DNA from: Bacteroidales bacterium
GTDB lineage: Bacteria; Bacteroidota; Bacteroidia; Bacteroidales; UBA932
Direction of reading: 5' to 3'
NCBI GenBank assembly: GCA_017554335.1
Contig: JAFZIO010000028.1
Span: 1-40,354, forward strand
DNA length: 40,354 nt
Shown: positions 39,700 to 40,354 of the stretch, piece by piece
How positions within the stretch are numbered: position 1 is the first letter of the stretch
How the letters are laid out: each line of letters starts with the position of its first letter
Position numbers and translations under genes: made by a program
The notes under the pieces: generated by a model
Told to the model about the DNA's origin: nothing
Databases searched by the model: none
What the model saw: only the letters and a program-made list of their open reading frames with translations

Positions 39700-40354
39700 T
39701 CAGTCTTCATTCAACGACTCCGCAACATCGGCACACGCTTCCAAGTCGAGGAGTTCAGGATCAAAGCAGTCATCATAATCACCGGAATACCATTCCAGAC
39801 GTTCCCGTTCATCCTTGTTCAGCCGCATCCCTGCCGCTTTCTTCTTGACTATCCCGCATAGCTCTTCATAGCCCCACACTCCGCCACAGTCTTCCGGAGG
39901 ACACGCCCGCTTTCCGCTGACAAAGCGAATCTTCCGGGGCTCGCCATCGGCATATTCAGAAACAGAAGAAAGACGCACCTCGTGCTCCCAGCCGTCCCCA
40001 AAATCATAATCGAAGGAGAAACTCCGTCCCTTCTCCTCCAAGATCTGGCCGATAGAAAACTCCTCTTGATTGAAATGGCGGATACGCACATCGGAGAAAT
40101 CCTCCATATCTCCATCCCGCTGATAACAAGGTTCATAATACGTATCCAGGCCCTTCCGGAACTGGTTCAGATGTCCCCCGCTCCAACCCATCACAGCCAT
40201 TATCAGTTCCGACAAATGTCGGAGGGATATGTTTGATGGAACTTCAACCTTGCGCCAGATAGACGGGCTGATATTCTTCAACGTGATGCGAAGTGTGTAT
40301 TTCAGCACATGGTCAGAATGAAGATAGTGTGGATAATCATCTTCGGTGAATTGC
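39700..40354 (-). CDS. pRiA4b ORF-3-like protein, partial at window edge
   Basis: The frame has no stop up to the right edge, so the 5' end lies outside. The visible part is a pRiA4b ORF-3-like domain (PF07929): 'LRITLKNISPSIWRKVEVP' near the GTG at 40308, 'FDYDFGDGWEHEV' and 'CPPEDCGGVWGYEEL', then an acidic end. A GTG start at 40308 would give 202 aa, a normal length, but the codons before it are also open ('EDDYPHYLHSDH'), so a longer protein is possible. The function of this widespread family is not established. Confidence 0.8.
   Translation of the reverse strand, partial: QFTEDDYPHYLHSDHVLKYTLRITLKNISPSIWRKVEVPSNISLRHLSELIMAVMGWSGGHLNQFRKGLDTYYEPCYQRDGDMEDFSDVRIRHFNQEEFSIGQILEEKGRSFSFDYDFGDGWEHEVRLSSVSEYADGEPRKIRFVSGKRACPPEDCGGVWGYEELCGIVKKKAAGMRLNKDERERLEWYSGDYDDCFDPELLDLEACADVAESLNED

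Overview
The window looks like a chromosomal segment of an uncultured gut- or rumen-type Bacteroidales. The signs are Bacteroidetes-type promoters (TTTG, about 20 bp, TAnnTTTG), little Shine-Dalgarno sequence, fimbrillin-like and PCMD lipoproteins, DUF2490, LytTR regulators and HigBA. Core genes are GC-rich. The stretches near 27.7-30.6 kb and 32.4-39 kb look more AT-rich by eye and behave as accessory DNA. A Cryptobacteroides/RC9-like lineage would fit, but genus cannot be fixed from sequence alone.

0-2 kb: a possible small RNA with a strong terminator, then a 41-aa peptide gene coupled to a fimbrillin-like lipoprotein. 2-9 kb: a seven-gene + strand operon of rubredoxin, pheA, aroB, aroC, an aroE-aroK fusion, tyrA and a class I DAHP synthase. 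It covers most of chorismate, Phe and Tyr synthesis; aroA and a dehydroquinase are absent from this operon. aroB carries an in-frame palindromic insertion of about 118 codons.

9-19.3 kb: a surface-polymer locus. Two Cthe_2159-like beta-helix lipoproteins (one preceded by a 42-aa peptide gene) flank a divergent operon of LytS-type kinase, LytTR regulator and PCMD protein. The second lipoprotein is followed by a small secreted protein, a VTC-type polymerase domain, a DUF4956 membrane protein and a DUF2490 outer-membrane barrel.

19.3-27.7 kb: acyltransferase, secreted phosphoesterase/beta-propeller, NDP-sugar dehydratase, purT, alkD-like, GNAT and a prolyl-tRNA editing protein, ending in a 51-bp tandem repeat. 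27.7-30.6 kb: a candidate RiPP locus with an unlisted 41-aa two-cysteine precursor, a radical SAM/SPASM enzyme and a PqqD-like protein, divergent from a glycosyltransferase. The precursor shares its leader register with the 41-aa peptide at 451.

30.6-40.4 kb: a uracil-DNA glycosylase-like protein, a divergent pair of paralogous unknown genes, TA-like and HigBA genes, four metallophosphoesterases and a Thg1-like 3'-5' polymerase. Two divergent gene pairs here share a 101-bp inverted-repeat element that supplies -33 boxes to both sides, suggesting one co-regulated RNA-repair or stress module.
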